Shown: positions 8,338 through 15,393 of the stretch, piece after piece | How positions within the stretch are numbered: the stretch's first letter is position 1 | Layout: each line of letters starts with the position of its first letter | Position numbers and translations under genes: made by a program | Notes under the pieces: generated by a model | What the model was told of the DNA's origin: nothing | The model's database searches: none | What the model saw: only the letters and a program-made list of their open reading frames with translations | DNA from: G963666705 sp963666705 | GTDB taxonomy: Bacteria; Pseudomonadota; Alphaproteobacteria; CADEGL01 | DNA: 64,000 nt | NCBI GenBank assembly: GCA_963666705.2 | Contig: CAXXKO010000024.1 | Span: 124,001-188,000, forward strand | Reading direction: 5' to 3'

Positions 8338-8520
8338 ATGGATATCGACGACCTCGAGCCCCTGAAGCCAAAGCCAGTGCCCAAGAACCTCGAAATCATG
8401 GGCATCGAGGAGATCGAGGAATACATCGCCGGGCTCGAGGGCGAGATCGCCCGGGCGCGGGCGCAGATCGAGGCCAAGCGCGGGCACCGCGGTGCCGCCG
8501 ATTCGTTCTTCAAGACGTGA
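8338..8520 (+). CDS. DUF1192 small acidic/coiled-coil protein
   Basis: 60 residues beginning MDIDDLEPLKPKPVPKNL, followed by a short helical segment (IEEIEEYIAGLEGEIARARAQIEAKR) and a HRGAADSFFK end. This pattern matches DUF1192, a small alphaproteobacterial family of unknown role. The ATG at 8338 is preferred over an upstream in-frame ATG at 8260 because family members start at this point. The stop is 28 bp before the first SDR gene, so it may lead that operon. A TATACT element at about 8305-8310 could be its -10. Confidence 0.85.
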   Translation: MDIDDLEPLKPKPVPKNLEIMGIEEIEEYIAGLEGEIARARAQIEAKRGHRGAADSFFKT

Positions 8521-8548
8521 CGGCCACGGAAACGGGGGAAGACCGGGG

Positions 8549-9337
8549 ATGACGGGGACGCTGGCGGGCAGGCACGCGCTCGTCACGGGCTCGACGGGCG
8601 GCATGGGGGTGGGCATCGCCCGGGCCCTCGCCGAAGCCGGGGCCGACGTGATGCTGAACGGCTTCGGGGGCGCGGCCGAAATCGAGAATCTGCGCGCCGG
8701 CATGGCCGCGGACTTCGGCGTCGAGGTGGCTTACCACGGCGCCGACCTCACAAATCCCGACGAGGCCGCCCAAATGGTGGCGGCGGCCGAGGAGCGGTTC
8801 GGCGCCCTCGACATCCTGGTCAACAACGCCGGCATCCAGCACGTGGCCACGACCGAGGACTTCCCGGCCGAGCGCTGGGACGCGCTGATCGCCGTCCTCC
8901 TCACCGCGCCCTTCCACGCCATCCGCGCGGCCCTGCCCGGCATGCGCGCGCGGGGCTGGGGCCGCATCGTCAACAACGCCTCGACCGCCGGCGTCCAAGG
9001 CTTGCCGTTCAAGGCCGCCTACGTCGCCGCCAAGCACGGTGTCGTGGGCCTCACCAAGGTGGTGGCGCTGGAGACGGCCGAGGCCGGCATCACCTGCAAC
9101 GCCATCTGCCCCGGCTGGGTGCTGACCGGCATGTCCGGGCCGCAGATCCAGGTCATCGCCGCGCGCGAAGGCATCTCCAACGAGGCGGCGACCGAGATCC
9201 TGCTGGCCGAGCAGCCGTCCAAGAGCTTCGTTACGCGCGAGGAGATTGGCGCTGCGGTGGCCTTCCTCTGCACCGATGCCGCCGCCCAGATCACGGGAGC
9301 CACCTTCCCGGTCGATGGCGGCATCATGGCCGGCTAG
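8549..9337 (+). CDS. Short-chain dehydrogenase, 3-hydroxybutyrate dehydrogenase-like, copy 1
   Basis: 262-residue classical SDR. It has TGSTGGMGVG (residues 13-22, cofactor loop), NNAGIQH (92-98), and S145, Y158, K162 of the catalytic triad in SxxxxxxxxxxxxYVAAK. The NNAGIQH and CNAICPGW motifs are typical of D-3-hydroxybutyrate dehydrogenases. Unlike copy 3 it reads IAVLLTA where SDRs have the active-site asparagine (copy 3: IAINLSA), so the usual Asn-Ser-Tyr-Lys tetrad is incomplete. Start ATG 8549 follows a GGGGAAGACCGGGG purine stretch. It is first of three tandem paralogs 27-30 bp apart. Confidence 0.88.
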   Translation: MTGTLAGRHALVTGSTGGMGVGIARALAEAGADVMLNGFGGAAEIENLRAGMAADFGVEVAYHGADLTNPDEAAQMVAAAEERFGALDILVNNAGIQHVATTEDFPAERWDALIAVLLTAPFHAIRAALPGMRARGWGRIVNNASTAGVQGLPFKAAYVAAKHGVVGLTKVVALETAEAGITCNAICPGWVLTGMSGPQIQVIAAREGISNEAATEILLAEQPSKSFVTREEIGAAVAFLCTDAAAQITGATFPVDGGIMAG

Positions 9338-9364
9338 GGCGGGCGGGAAAGGGAGGAGAAGAAA

Positions 9365-10153
9365 ATGACCGAATCGCTCGATGGCCGCGCCGCGCTCGTC
9401 ACGGGCTCGACCGGCGGCATGGGGGTGGGCATCGCCCGGGCCCTCGCCGCGGCGGGCGCCAGCGTCATGCTCAACGGCTTCGGCGACGCGGCCAGTATCG
9501 AGACCCTGCGTGCCGGCATGGCGGAAGAGCTCGGCGTCGACGTCGCCTACCACGGGGCGGACATGGCCGATCCGGCCCAAGTCGCCGAGCTGGTCGCGGC
9601 GACAGAGCGCCGCTTCGGCGCGCTCGACATCCTCTGCAACAATGCCGGCATCCAGCACGTAGCGATAACCGAGGAGTTCCCGGTCGAGCGCTGGGACGCG
9701 CTCATCGCCGTGCTGCTGAGCGCGCCCTTCCACGCCATCCGCGCGGCGCTGCCCGGCATGAAGGCGCGCGGCTGGGGGCGCATCATCAATACCGCCTCCG
9801 CGAGCGGCCTCAAGGGCGCCGTCAGGAAGGCGGCCTACGTCGCCGCCAAGCATGGCGTCATCGGCCTCACAAAGGTGGTGGCGCTGGAGACGGCCGAGTG
9901 CGGCATCACTTGCAACGCCATCTGCCCCGGCTGGATGCTGACCGGCATGTCGGGGCCGCAGATCGAGGTCATCGCCCAGACCGAGGGCGTGTCCATCGAG
10001 GCGGCGAGCCGCATCCTCCTCGCGGGCCAGCCGACGAAGAAGTTCATCACGGGCGAGGAGATCGGCGCGCTCGCCGCCTACCTCTGCAGCGATGCCGCGC
10101 GCCAGGTCACGGGCACCGCCCTCTCCATCGACGGTGGCGTGAGCGCCGGCTGA
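9365..10153 (+). CDS. Short-chain dehydrogenase, 3-hydroxybutyrate dehydrogenase-like, copy 2
   Basis: 262 residues, collinear and very similar to copy 1 without gaps: TGSTGGMGVG at 13-22, S145, Y158, K162, and VLLSA at the position of the tetrad asparagine, so it shares the same substitution. It differs from copy 1 mainly in the segment before the catalytic tyrosine and in the C-terminal third, where substrate-binding residues lie. A clean GGGAGGAG Shine-Dalgarno precedes the ATG. Copies 1 and 2 are each other's closest relatives in the cluster. Substrate probably a short 3-hydroxy acid; not provable here. Confidence 0.88.
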   Translation: MTESLDGRAALVTGSTGGMGVGIARALAAAGASVMLNGFGDAASIETLRAGMAEELGVDVAYHGADMADPAQVAELVAATERRFGALDILCNNAGIQHVAITEEFPVERWDALIAVLLSAPFHAIRAALPGMKARGWGRIINTASASGLKGAVRKAAYVAAKHGVIGLTKVVALETAECGITCNAICPGWMLTGMSGPQIEVIAQTEGVSIEAASRILLAGQPTKKFITGEEIGALAAYLCSDAARQVTGTALSIDGGVSAG

Positions 10154-10183
10154 CGGGCCATCAAGGAAGGAGCCAGGAAGGAC

Positions 10184-10966
10184 ATGTTGGAAGGCAAGGT
10201 GGCGCTGGTGACGGGATCGACCAGCGGAATTGGCCTCGCGACGGCGCGGGCGCTCGCGGCCGAGGGGGCGAGCCTGATGCTGAACGGCCTCGGCGAGGCG
10301 GACGCCATCGAGGCCACGCGCGCCGACATCGCCGACGAGTATGGGGTGGCGGTGCGCTACAACCCCGCCGACATGACCCGGCCCCAGGAAATCGCGGCCA
10401 TGATCGCGGCTTGTGAGGCCGAGCTCGGCGCGCTCGACATCCTCTTCAACAATGCCGGCATCCAGCATGTGGCCCCGGTCGAGGACTTCCCCGCCGACCA
10501 GTGGGACCGCATCGTCGCCATAAACCTCTCGGCCGTCTTCCACGGCTGCCGCGCTGCTCTCCCCGGCATGAAGGCGCGGGGCTGGGGCCGCATCGTCAAC
10601 TCGGGCTCGGCCCACGCCCTCGTCGCATCGGTCCACAAGTCCGCCTACACGGCGGCCAAGCACGGCGTCGCCGGCCTTACCAAGGTGGTGGCCCTGGAGA
10701 CGGCGGAGACCGGCGTCACCTGCAACGCCATCTGCCCCGGCTTCGTGCGCACGGCCATCGTCGAGCGTCAGATCGAGGCCCTGGCCCAGCAGAGGGGCCT
10801 CGAAATAGAGGCGGCGGCCAGGGAGCTGATCGCCGGGAAACAGCCGTCCGGGGCCTTCGTTGCGCCCAAGCAGGTCGCGGCCCTGATCGTCTTCCTCTGC
10901 TCCGAGGGTGCGCGCCAGATCACCGGTGCCGTCCTCGCCATGGACGGTGGCTGGACCGCCCAATAG
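10184..10966 (+). CDS. D-3-hydroxybutyrate dehydrogenase-type SDR, copy 3
   Basis: 260 residues and the most canonical of the three: VTGSTSGIG cofactor loop (9-17), N114 in IAINLSA, S142 in NSGSAHALVAS, Y155 and K159. The SAHALVAS..KSAY..AKHG context and CNAICPGFVRT are close to authentic 3-hydroxybutyrate dehydrogenases, which interconvert D-3-hydroxybutyrate and acetoacetate in PHB and ketone metabolism. SD GGAAGGAG lies ahead of the ATG. It is the last gene before a small-RNA-like locus and terminator. Confidence 0.9.
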   Translation: MLEGKVALVTGSTSGIGLATARALAAEGASLMLNGLGEADAIEATRADIADEYGVAVRYNPADMTRPQEIAAMIAACEAELGALDILFNNAGIQHVAPVEDFPADQWDRIVAINLSAVFHGCRAALPGMKARGWGRIVNSGSAHALVASVHKSAYTAAKHGVAGLTKVVALETAETGVTCNAICPGFVRTAIVERQIEALAQQRGLEIEAAARELIAGKQPSGAFVAPKQVAALIVFLCSEGARQITGAVLAMDGGWTAQ

Positions 10967-11033
10967 GGGATCGGGTGGTTATCTGTCGGCTGCGTCGCGG
11001 CGGAATCGGAACGGTCGAATTTTCCGATCCCCG

Positions 11034-11049
11034 TTAACCATCCGTTAAC
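11034..11049. promoter_or_regulatory. Consensus CtrA-type box TTAA-N7-TTAAC
   Basis: The sequence TTAACCATCCGTTAAC fits the alphaproteobacterial CtrA full site (TTAA, seven bases, TTAAC) and also holds a TTAACCAT half-site. A further TTAA lies at 11059-11062. It sits 25 bp upstream of the first hairpin of the putative small RNA. CtrA control is inference from the motif. Confidence 0.5.
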
Positions 11050-11073
11050 GTCCGCCGGTTAAGGTTCGATTGT

Positions 11074-11171
11074 GACAGCTCGCCCTGAGCTGTCGGGATG
11101 TCCCTCATCCCAACCCTCGTTTGACGCCTCCCTAATCAAACTTGAGCCGCCTTTGGGCGGCTCTTTTTTTT
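11074..11171 (+). ncRNA. Putative trans-acting small RNA with loop-exposed CCUCCC and terminator hairpin
   Basis: No open frame fits here, but the DNA folds into a chain of hairpins: GACAGCTC/GAGCTGTC (11074-11094), GGGATG/CATCCC (11095-11111), GTTTGA/TCAAAC (11119-11141) whose 11-base loop shows CGCCTCCCTAA, and finally a terminator. The first two compete little and may mark alternative 5' ends. An anti-Shine-Dalgarno-like CCUCCC in a loop, followed by a GC-rich terminator, is the architecture of alphaproteobacterial sRNA families such as alpha-r8/MmgR (Rfam suhB) and alpha-r14; family membership is a suggestion from memory of their layout, not a search result. The 5' end is not fixed. Confidence 0.6.
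11144..11171 (+). terminator. Rho-independent terminator
   Basis: Perfect 8-bp stem GAGCCGCC / GGCGGCTC with loop TTTG, directly followed by eight T residues. It can end the SDR operon and the small-RNA transcript. Confidence 0.93.
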
Positions 11172-11270
11172 GTGCGCCGGGCAAGGCGGGCGCCGAATTC
11201 CGCGTGTCCCGGCCATCGATGGGCTATGGTGCCGGCCTCGAGAATCCCGCCGGCATCCAAGGAAAATCGC

Positions 11271-12131
11271 ATGCGCATTGGAGTCGTCTTCCCCCAGACC
11301 GAGATCGGCGCCGACCCGGCGGCCATACGCGATTATGCCCAGGCGGCCGAATCCCTCGGCTACGACCACGTGCTGGCGTTCGACCACGTGCTCCTGGCGT
11401 CGTCGCGCTCCTCGACCGTGCACTACGACAGCAAGGACATGTTCCACGAGATATTCGTGCTGTTGGGCTACCTGGCGGCACTGACCGAGCGCATCGAGCT
11501 GGTGACGGGCGTCGTCGTCCTGCCCCAGCGCCAGACGGTCCTGGTGGCCAAGCAGGCGGCGGAGGTGGATGTGCTGAGCGGCGGGCGGCTGCGCCTCGGC
11601 ATCGGTGTCGGCAGGAATGCGGTCGAGTACGAGGCGCTCGGCGAGGATATCACGAACCGCGGCGCGCGCTCGGAGGAGCAGATCGACCTCATGCGGGCAC
11701 TCTGGGCCGACGAGATCGTCACCTATGAGGGAAAATGGCAACGGATCACCGACGCCGGCCTCAACCCCTTGCCGACCAAGCGCTCGATTCCCATCTGGAT
11801 CGGCGGGCATGCCGATATCGTCCTGCGCCGCGCGGCCAGAATCGCCGACGGCTGGATGCCCCTTTTCCCACCAGATGACAAGGCGCGCGCCGAGCTCGAG
11901 AAATTTCACGGCTACGCCCGCGAGGCGGGCCGCGACCCGGCTGCGATCGGTATCGAGAGCTGGTTCACCGTCGGCGACCGCGCCCCCGGCGATTGGCTCG
12001 AATGGATCGGTGCGTGGAAGGATCTCGGCGCCACGCACCTGACCCTCAACACCATGGAGAGTGGTTTCTCCACGCCGGCCGAGCATATCGACGCCATCCG
12101 CCGCTTCAAGGAGGCCGCCGACGGCCGTTGA
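11271..12131 (+). CDS. Luciferase-like (LLM) F420/FMN-dependent oxidoreductase, tandem copy 1
   Basis: 286-residue bacterial-luciferase-like TIM barrel of the F420-type subfamily: GVVFPQTEIGADPAAIRDYAQ at the N-terminus, ERIELVTGVVVLPQRQ, AKQAAEVDVLSGGRLRLGIGVG (cofactor-phosphate region), IPIWIGGHADIVLRRAARIADGW near the C-terminus. Enzymes of this family oxidise alcohols or reduce activated bonds using F420 or FMN. First of four tandem paralogs; its leader already contains the GATGGGCTATGGTG segment repeated in front of copies 2-4. The start ATG is chosen because all four copies begin MRIGVVFP/MKIGVVFP. It is the most diverged from copies 3 and 4. Confidence 0.88.
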   Translation: MRIGVVFPQTEIGADPAAIRDYAQAAESLGYDHVLAFDHVLLASSRSSTVHYDSKDMFHEIFVLLGYLAALTERIELVTGVVVLPQRQTVLVAKQAAEVDVLSGGRLRLGIGVGRNAVEYEALGEDITNRGARSEEQIDLMRALWADEIVTYEGKWQRITDAGLNPLPTKRSIPIWIGGHADIVLRRAARIADGWMPLFPPDDKARAELEKFHGYAREAGRDPAAIGIESWFTVGDRAPGDWLEWIGAWKDLGATHLTLNTMESGFSTPAEHIDAIRRFKEAADGR

Positions 12132-12183
12132 TGGTCTATGGTGGTGGCCGCGAGCCACTCCGGGACCGATCGGGAAGAGCCAG

Positions 12184-13023
12184 ATGAAGATTGGAGTCGT
12201 CTTTCCCACAAACGAGATCGGCGCCGATCCGGCCGCCACACGGGACTATGCCCAGGCGGCCGAATCCCTCGGTTACGACCACCTGTTGGCCTACGACCGC
12301 GTGATCATGGCGTCATCCAGCTCCAGGGACATGTTCCACGAGATATTCGTGCTGTTGGGCTATCTGGCGGCCGTGACCGAGAGAATGGAGCTGGTGACGG
12401 GCGTCCTTGTCCTGCCCCAGCGCCAGACGGCTCTGGTGGCCAAGCAGGCGGCGGCGGTGGACGTGCTGAGCGGCGGGCGCTTGCGTCTCGGCATCGGTGT
12501 GGGCAAAAACACGGTCGAGTACGAGGCGCTCGGGGAGGATTTCACGAACCGCGGCGCGCGCTCGGAAGAGCAGATCGCCGTCATGCGGGCACTCTGGGCC
12601 AGCGAGCTCGTCACCTACGAGGGCCGATGGCACAAGATCACCGATGCCGGCCTCAACCCCCTGCCGATCGCTCGCTCGATCCCCGTCTGGATCGGCGGGC
12701 ATGCCGATATCGTCCTGCGCCGCGCGGCCAAAATCGGCGACGGCTGGATGCCCGTCATCCCACCCGACGATCACGCGCGGGCCGAGGTCGAGAAATTGCG
12801 CGGCTACGCCCGCGAGGCGGGCCGCGACCCGGCCGGGATCGGCGTCGAAAGCTGGTTCACCATCCGCGACCGCTCCCCCGGCGATTGGCTGGAATGGATC
12901 GGTGCGTGGACGGATATCGGCGCCACGCACCTGACCCTCAGCACACAGGTGAGCGGCTTCTCCTCGCCCGCCGAGCACATCGACGCCATCCGCCGCTTCA
13001 GGGCGGCCTACGACGGCCGTTGA
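12184..13023 (+). CDS. Luciferase-like (LLM) F420/FMN-dependent oxidoreductase, tandem copy 2
   Basis: 279 residues, shorter than copies 3 and 4 by a deletion after DRVIMASS, in the loop following strand 2 that lines the active-site mouth in LLM proteins. All core blocks are kept (VDVLSGGRLRLGIGVG, IPVWIGGHADIVLRRAAKIGDGW). ATG 12184 has the same AGGAAGAGCCAG-type leader (here GGGAAGAGCCAG) as copies 3 and 4. The loop difference suggests a different substrate from its neighbours. Confidence 0.88.
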   Translation: MKIGVVFPTNEIGADPAATRDYAQAAESLGYDHLLAYDRVIMASSSSRDMFHEIFVLLGYLAAVTERMELVTGVLVLPQRQTALVAKQAAAVDVLSGGRLRLGIGVGKNTVEYEALGEDFTNRGARSEEQIAVMRALWASELVTYEGRWHKITDAGLNPLPIARSIPVWIGGHADIVLRRAAKIGDGWMPVIPPDDHARAEVEKLRGYAREAGRDPAGIGVESWFTIRDRSPGDWLEWIGAWTDIGATHLTLSTQVSGFSSPAEHIDAIRRFRAAYDGR

Positions 13024-13075
13024 TGGTCTATGGTGGCGGCCGGACACTACTCGGAACCCAATCAGGAAGAGCCAG

Positions 13076-13945
13076 ATGAAGATCGGAGTCGTCTTTCCCC
13101 AGACCGAGATCGGCGCCGATCCGGCCGCCGTTCGGGACTATGCCCAGGCGGCCGAATCCCTCGGTTACGACCACCTGCTGGCGTTCGACCATGTGATCGG
13201 CGCCAACGCGGCCAGCCGCCCCGGCTGGTCCGGGCACTACGACAGCAACGACATGTTCCACGAGATCTTCGTGCTGTTCGGCTATCTGGCGGCGCTGACC
13301 GAGCGCATCGAGCTGGTGACGGGCGTCGTCATCCTGCCCCAGCGCCAGACCGCGCTGGTTGCCAAGCAGGCGGCGGAGATCGACGTGCTGAGCGGCGGCC
13401 GCTTGCGCCTCGGCATCGGTGTCGGCTGGAACGCGGTCGAGTACGAGGCGCTCGGGGAGGATTTCACCAACCGCGGCGCGCGCTCGGAGGAGCAGATCGA
13501 CCTCATGCGGGCACTCTGGGCCAGCGAGCACGTCACCTACGACGGCCGGTGGCACAGGATCACGGACGCAGGGCTCAACCCCCTGCCGGCCAATCGCTCG
13601 ATCCCCATCTGGATCGGCGGGCACGCCGACATCGTCCTGCGCCGTACGGCCAAGATCGCCGACGGCTGGATGCCCCTCATCCCACCAGACGATAATGCGC
13701 GGGCCGCACTCGAGAAATTGCGCGGCTACATCCGCGAGGCGGGCCGCGACCCGGCCGAGATCGGCATCGAGAGCTGGTTCACCATCCGCGACCGCTCCAC
13801 CGCCGACTGGCTCCAATGGGTCGATGCGTGGAAGGACCTCGGCGCCACGCACCTGACCCTCAACACCATGGAGAGCGGCTTCTCCTCGCCCGTCGGGCAC
13901 ATCGACGCCATCCGCCGCTTCAGGGCGGCCTACGACGGCCGTTGA
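13076..13945 (+). CDS. Luciferase-like (LLM) F420/FMN-dependent oxidoreductase, tandem copy 3
   Basis: 289 residues, nearly identical to copy 4 both in protein and DNA over its first ~200 codons, including the 52-bp leader. The two genes start exactly 922 bp apart, so they are a recent tandem duplication. The extra loop GANAASRPGWSGHYDSNDM follows strand 2. Differences from copy 4 cluster toward the C-terminus (for example QWVDAWKDLG and SSPVGHIDAI). Confidence 0.9.
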   Translation: MKIGVVFPQTEIGADPAAVRDYAQAAESLGYDHLLAFDHVIGANAASRPGWSGHYDSNDMFHEIFVLFGYLAALTERIELVTGVVILPQRQTALVAKQAAEIDVLSGGRLRLGIGVGWNAVEYEALGEDFTNRGARSEEQIDLMRALWASEHVTYDGRWHRITDAGLNPLPANRSIPIWIGGHADIVLRRTAKIADGWMPLIPPDDNARAALEKLRGYIREAGRDPAEIGIESWFTIRDRSTADWLQWVDAWKDLGATHLTLNTMESGFSSPVGHIDAIRRFRAAYDGR

Positions 13946-13997
13946 TGGTCTATGGTGGCGGCCGGACACCACGCGGAACCCAATCAGGAAGAGCCAG

Positions 13998-14867
13998 ATG
14001 AAGATCGGAGTCGTCTTTCCCCAGACCGAGATCGGCGCCGATCCGGCCGCCATTCGGGACTATGCCCAGGCGGCCGAATCCCTCGGTTACGACCACCTGC
14101 TGGCGTTCGACCATGTGATCGGCGCCAACGCGGCCAGCCGCCCCGGCTGGTCCGGGCATTACGACAGCAACGACATGTTCCACGAGATCTTCGTGCTGTT
14201 CGGCTATCTGGCGGCGCTGACCGAGCGCATCGAGCTGGTGACGGGCGTCGTCATCCTGCCCCAGCGCCAGACCGCGCTGGTGGCCAAGCAGGCGGCGGAG
14301 ATCGACGTGCTGAGCGGCGGCCGCTTGCGCCTCGGCATCGGTGTCGGCTGGAACGCGGTCGAGTACGAGGCGCTCGGGGAGGATTTCACCAACCGCGGCG
14401 CGCGCTCGGAGGAGCAGATTGCCGTCATGCGCGCACTCTGGGCCAGCCAGCACGTCACCTACGACGGCCGGTGGCACAGGATCACGGACGCGGGGCTCAA
14501 CCCCCTGCCGGCCAATCGCTCGATCCCCATCTGGATCGGCGGGCGCGCCGACATCGTCCTGCGCCGCGCGGCCAGAATCGCCGACGGCTGGATGCCCACC
14601 ATGCCGCCCGACGACGAGGCGCGGGCGGCGCTGGAGAAATTGCGCGCCTATGCCCGCGAGGCGGGCCGCGACCCGGCCGAGATCGGCATCGAGAGCTGGT
14701 TCACCATCGGCGATCGTGCGCCCGACGACTGGCTCGAATGGGCCGGTGCGTGGAAGGATCTGGGCGCCACGCATCTGACCCTCAACACCATGGGCAGCGG
14801 CTTCACCTCGACGGCCGAGCACATCGGCGCCATCCGCCGCTTCAAGGAGGCCACCGACAAGGGGTGA
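13998..14867 (+). CDS. Luciferase-like (LLM) F420/FMN-dependent oxidoreductase, tandem copy 4
   Basis: 289 residues; the sister of copy 3. Its C-terminal third is closer in wording to copy 1 (GDRAP, EWAGAWKDLG, NTMGSGF), which hints at gene conversion among the copies. The stop TGA overlaps the GTG start of the following PPOX flavoprotein, so the two are translationally coupled. That pairing (LLM plus PPOX-type F420 protein) fits a shared deazaflavin or flavin redox system. Confidence 0.9.
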   Translation: MKIGVVFPQTEIGADPAAIRDYAQAAESLGYDHLLAFDHVIGANAASRPGWSGHYDSNDMFHEIFVLFGYLAALTERIELVTGVVILPQRQTALVAKQAAEIDVLSGGRLRLGIGVGWNAVEYEALGEDFTNRGARSEEQIAVMRALWASQHVTYDGRWHRITDAGLNPLPANRSIPIWIGGRADIVLRRAARIADGWMPTMPPDDEARAALEKLRAYAREAGRDPAEIGIESWFTIGDRAPDDWLEWAGAWKDLGATHLTLNTMGSGFTSTAEHIGAIRRFKEATDKG

Positions 14868-15313
14868 GTGAGAGGACGCCCGACGCGGCCGAGCGCCGCT
14901 TCCTCGACGCCCAGCGGGTCGCCCGCCTGGCGACGGCGGACTGCGCCGGCGCGCCCCACGTCGTCCCCGTCTGCTTCGCGCTCACCGGCGATAGCGTCTA
15001 CATCACCATCGACGGGAAACCCAAGCGCGGCGTCGGCCGCGACTTGAAACGCCTGCGCAACATCGCCGAGAATCCAGCCGTCGCCCTCGTCGCCGACCGC
15101 TACGACGACCGGGACTGGTCACGGCTCGCCTGGGTCATGCTGCGCGGGCCGGCCGAGGTGCTGGAGGCCGGCGCGGAACATGACGAAGCGCAAGCGCTCC
15201 TCCGCGCCCGCTACCCTCAATACCGCCATATGGCGCTCGAAGGGCTGCCGGTAATCGCCGTCCGCATCGAGCGCACCACGAGCTGGGGCGCCCTCGCGGC
15301 GGGCGGCGCCTGA
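14864..15313 (+). CDS. PPOX-class F420/FMN-dependent oxidoreductase (split-barrel)
   Basis: 149 residues starting at GTG 14864 inside the stop of the preceding gene (GTGA overlap). The split-barrel flavin fold is shown by RVARLATADCAGAPHVVPVCFAL (strand pair), GKPKRGVGRDLKRLRNIAENPAVALVADRYDD and WVMLRGPAEVLEAG. This resembles the TIGR03668-type PPOX subfamily, whose studied relatives bind F420. It closes the LLM operon; 150 bp later an IS110 transposase begins. Confidence 0.82.
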   Translation: MSERTPDAAERRFLDAQRVARLATADCAGAPHVVPVCFALTGDSVYITIDGKPKRGVGRDLKRLRNIAENPAVALVADRYDDRDWSRLAWVMLRGPAEVLEAGAEHDEAQALLRARYPQYRHMALEGLPVIAVRIERTTSWGALAAGGA

Positions 15314-15393
15314 ACAGGTGCCAGTATATCAACGCCGTGCGGCCTGATCGGATCGATGTTGGTCCAATGGCTAATACATAGCGTAATTCCGGT

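Noticed and set aside
8510..10963. 817-codon open frame on the minus strand over the SDR cluster
   Set aside because: It is antisense to three clear SDR genes, has low-complexity Arg/Gly/Ala composition and no start or family match; high GC leaves antisense frames open.
11271..14867. Satellite or CRISPR-like repeat array
   Set aside because: The ~900-bp periodicity comes from tandem protein-coding genes; no short repeat-spacer pattern exists.
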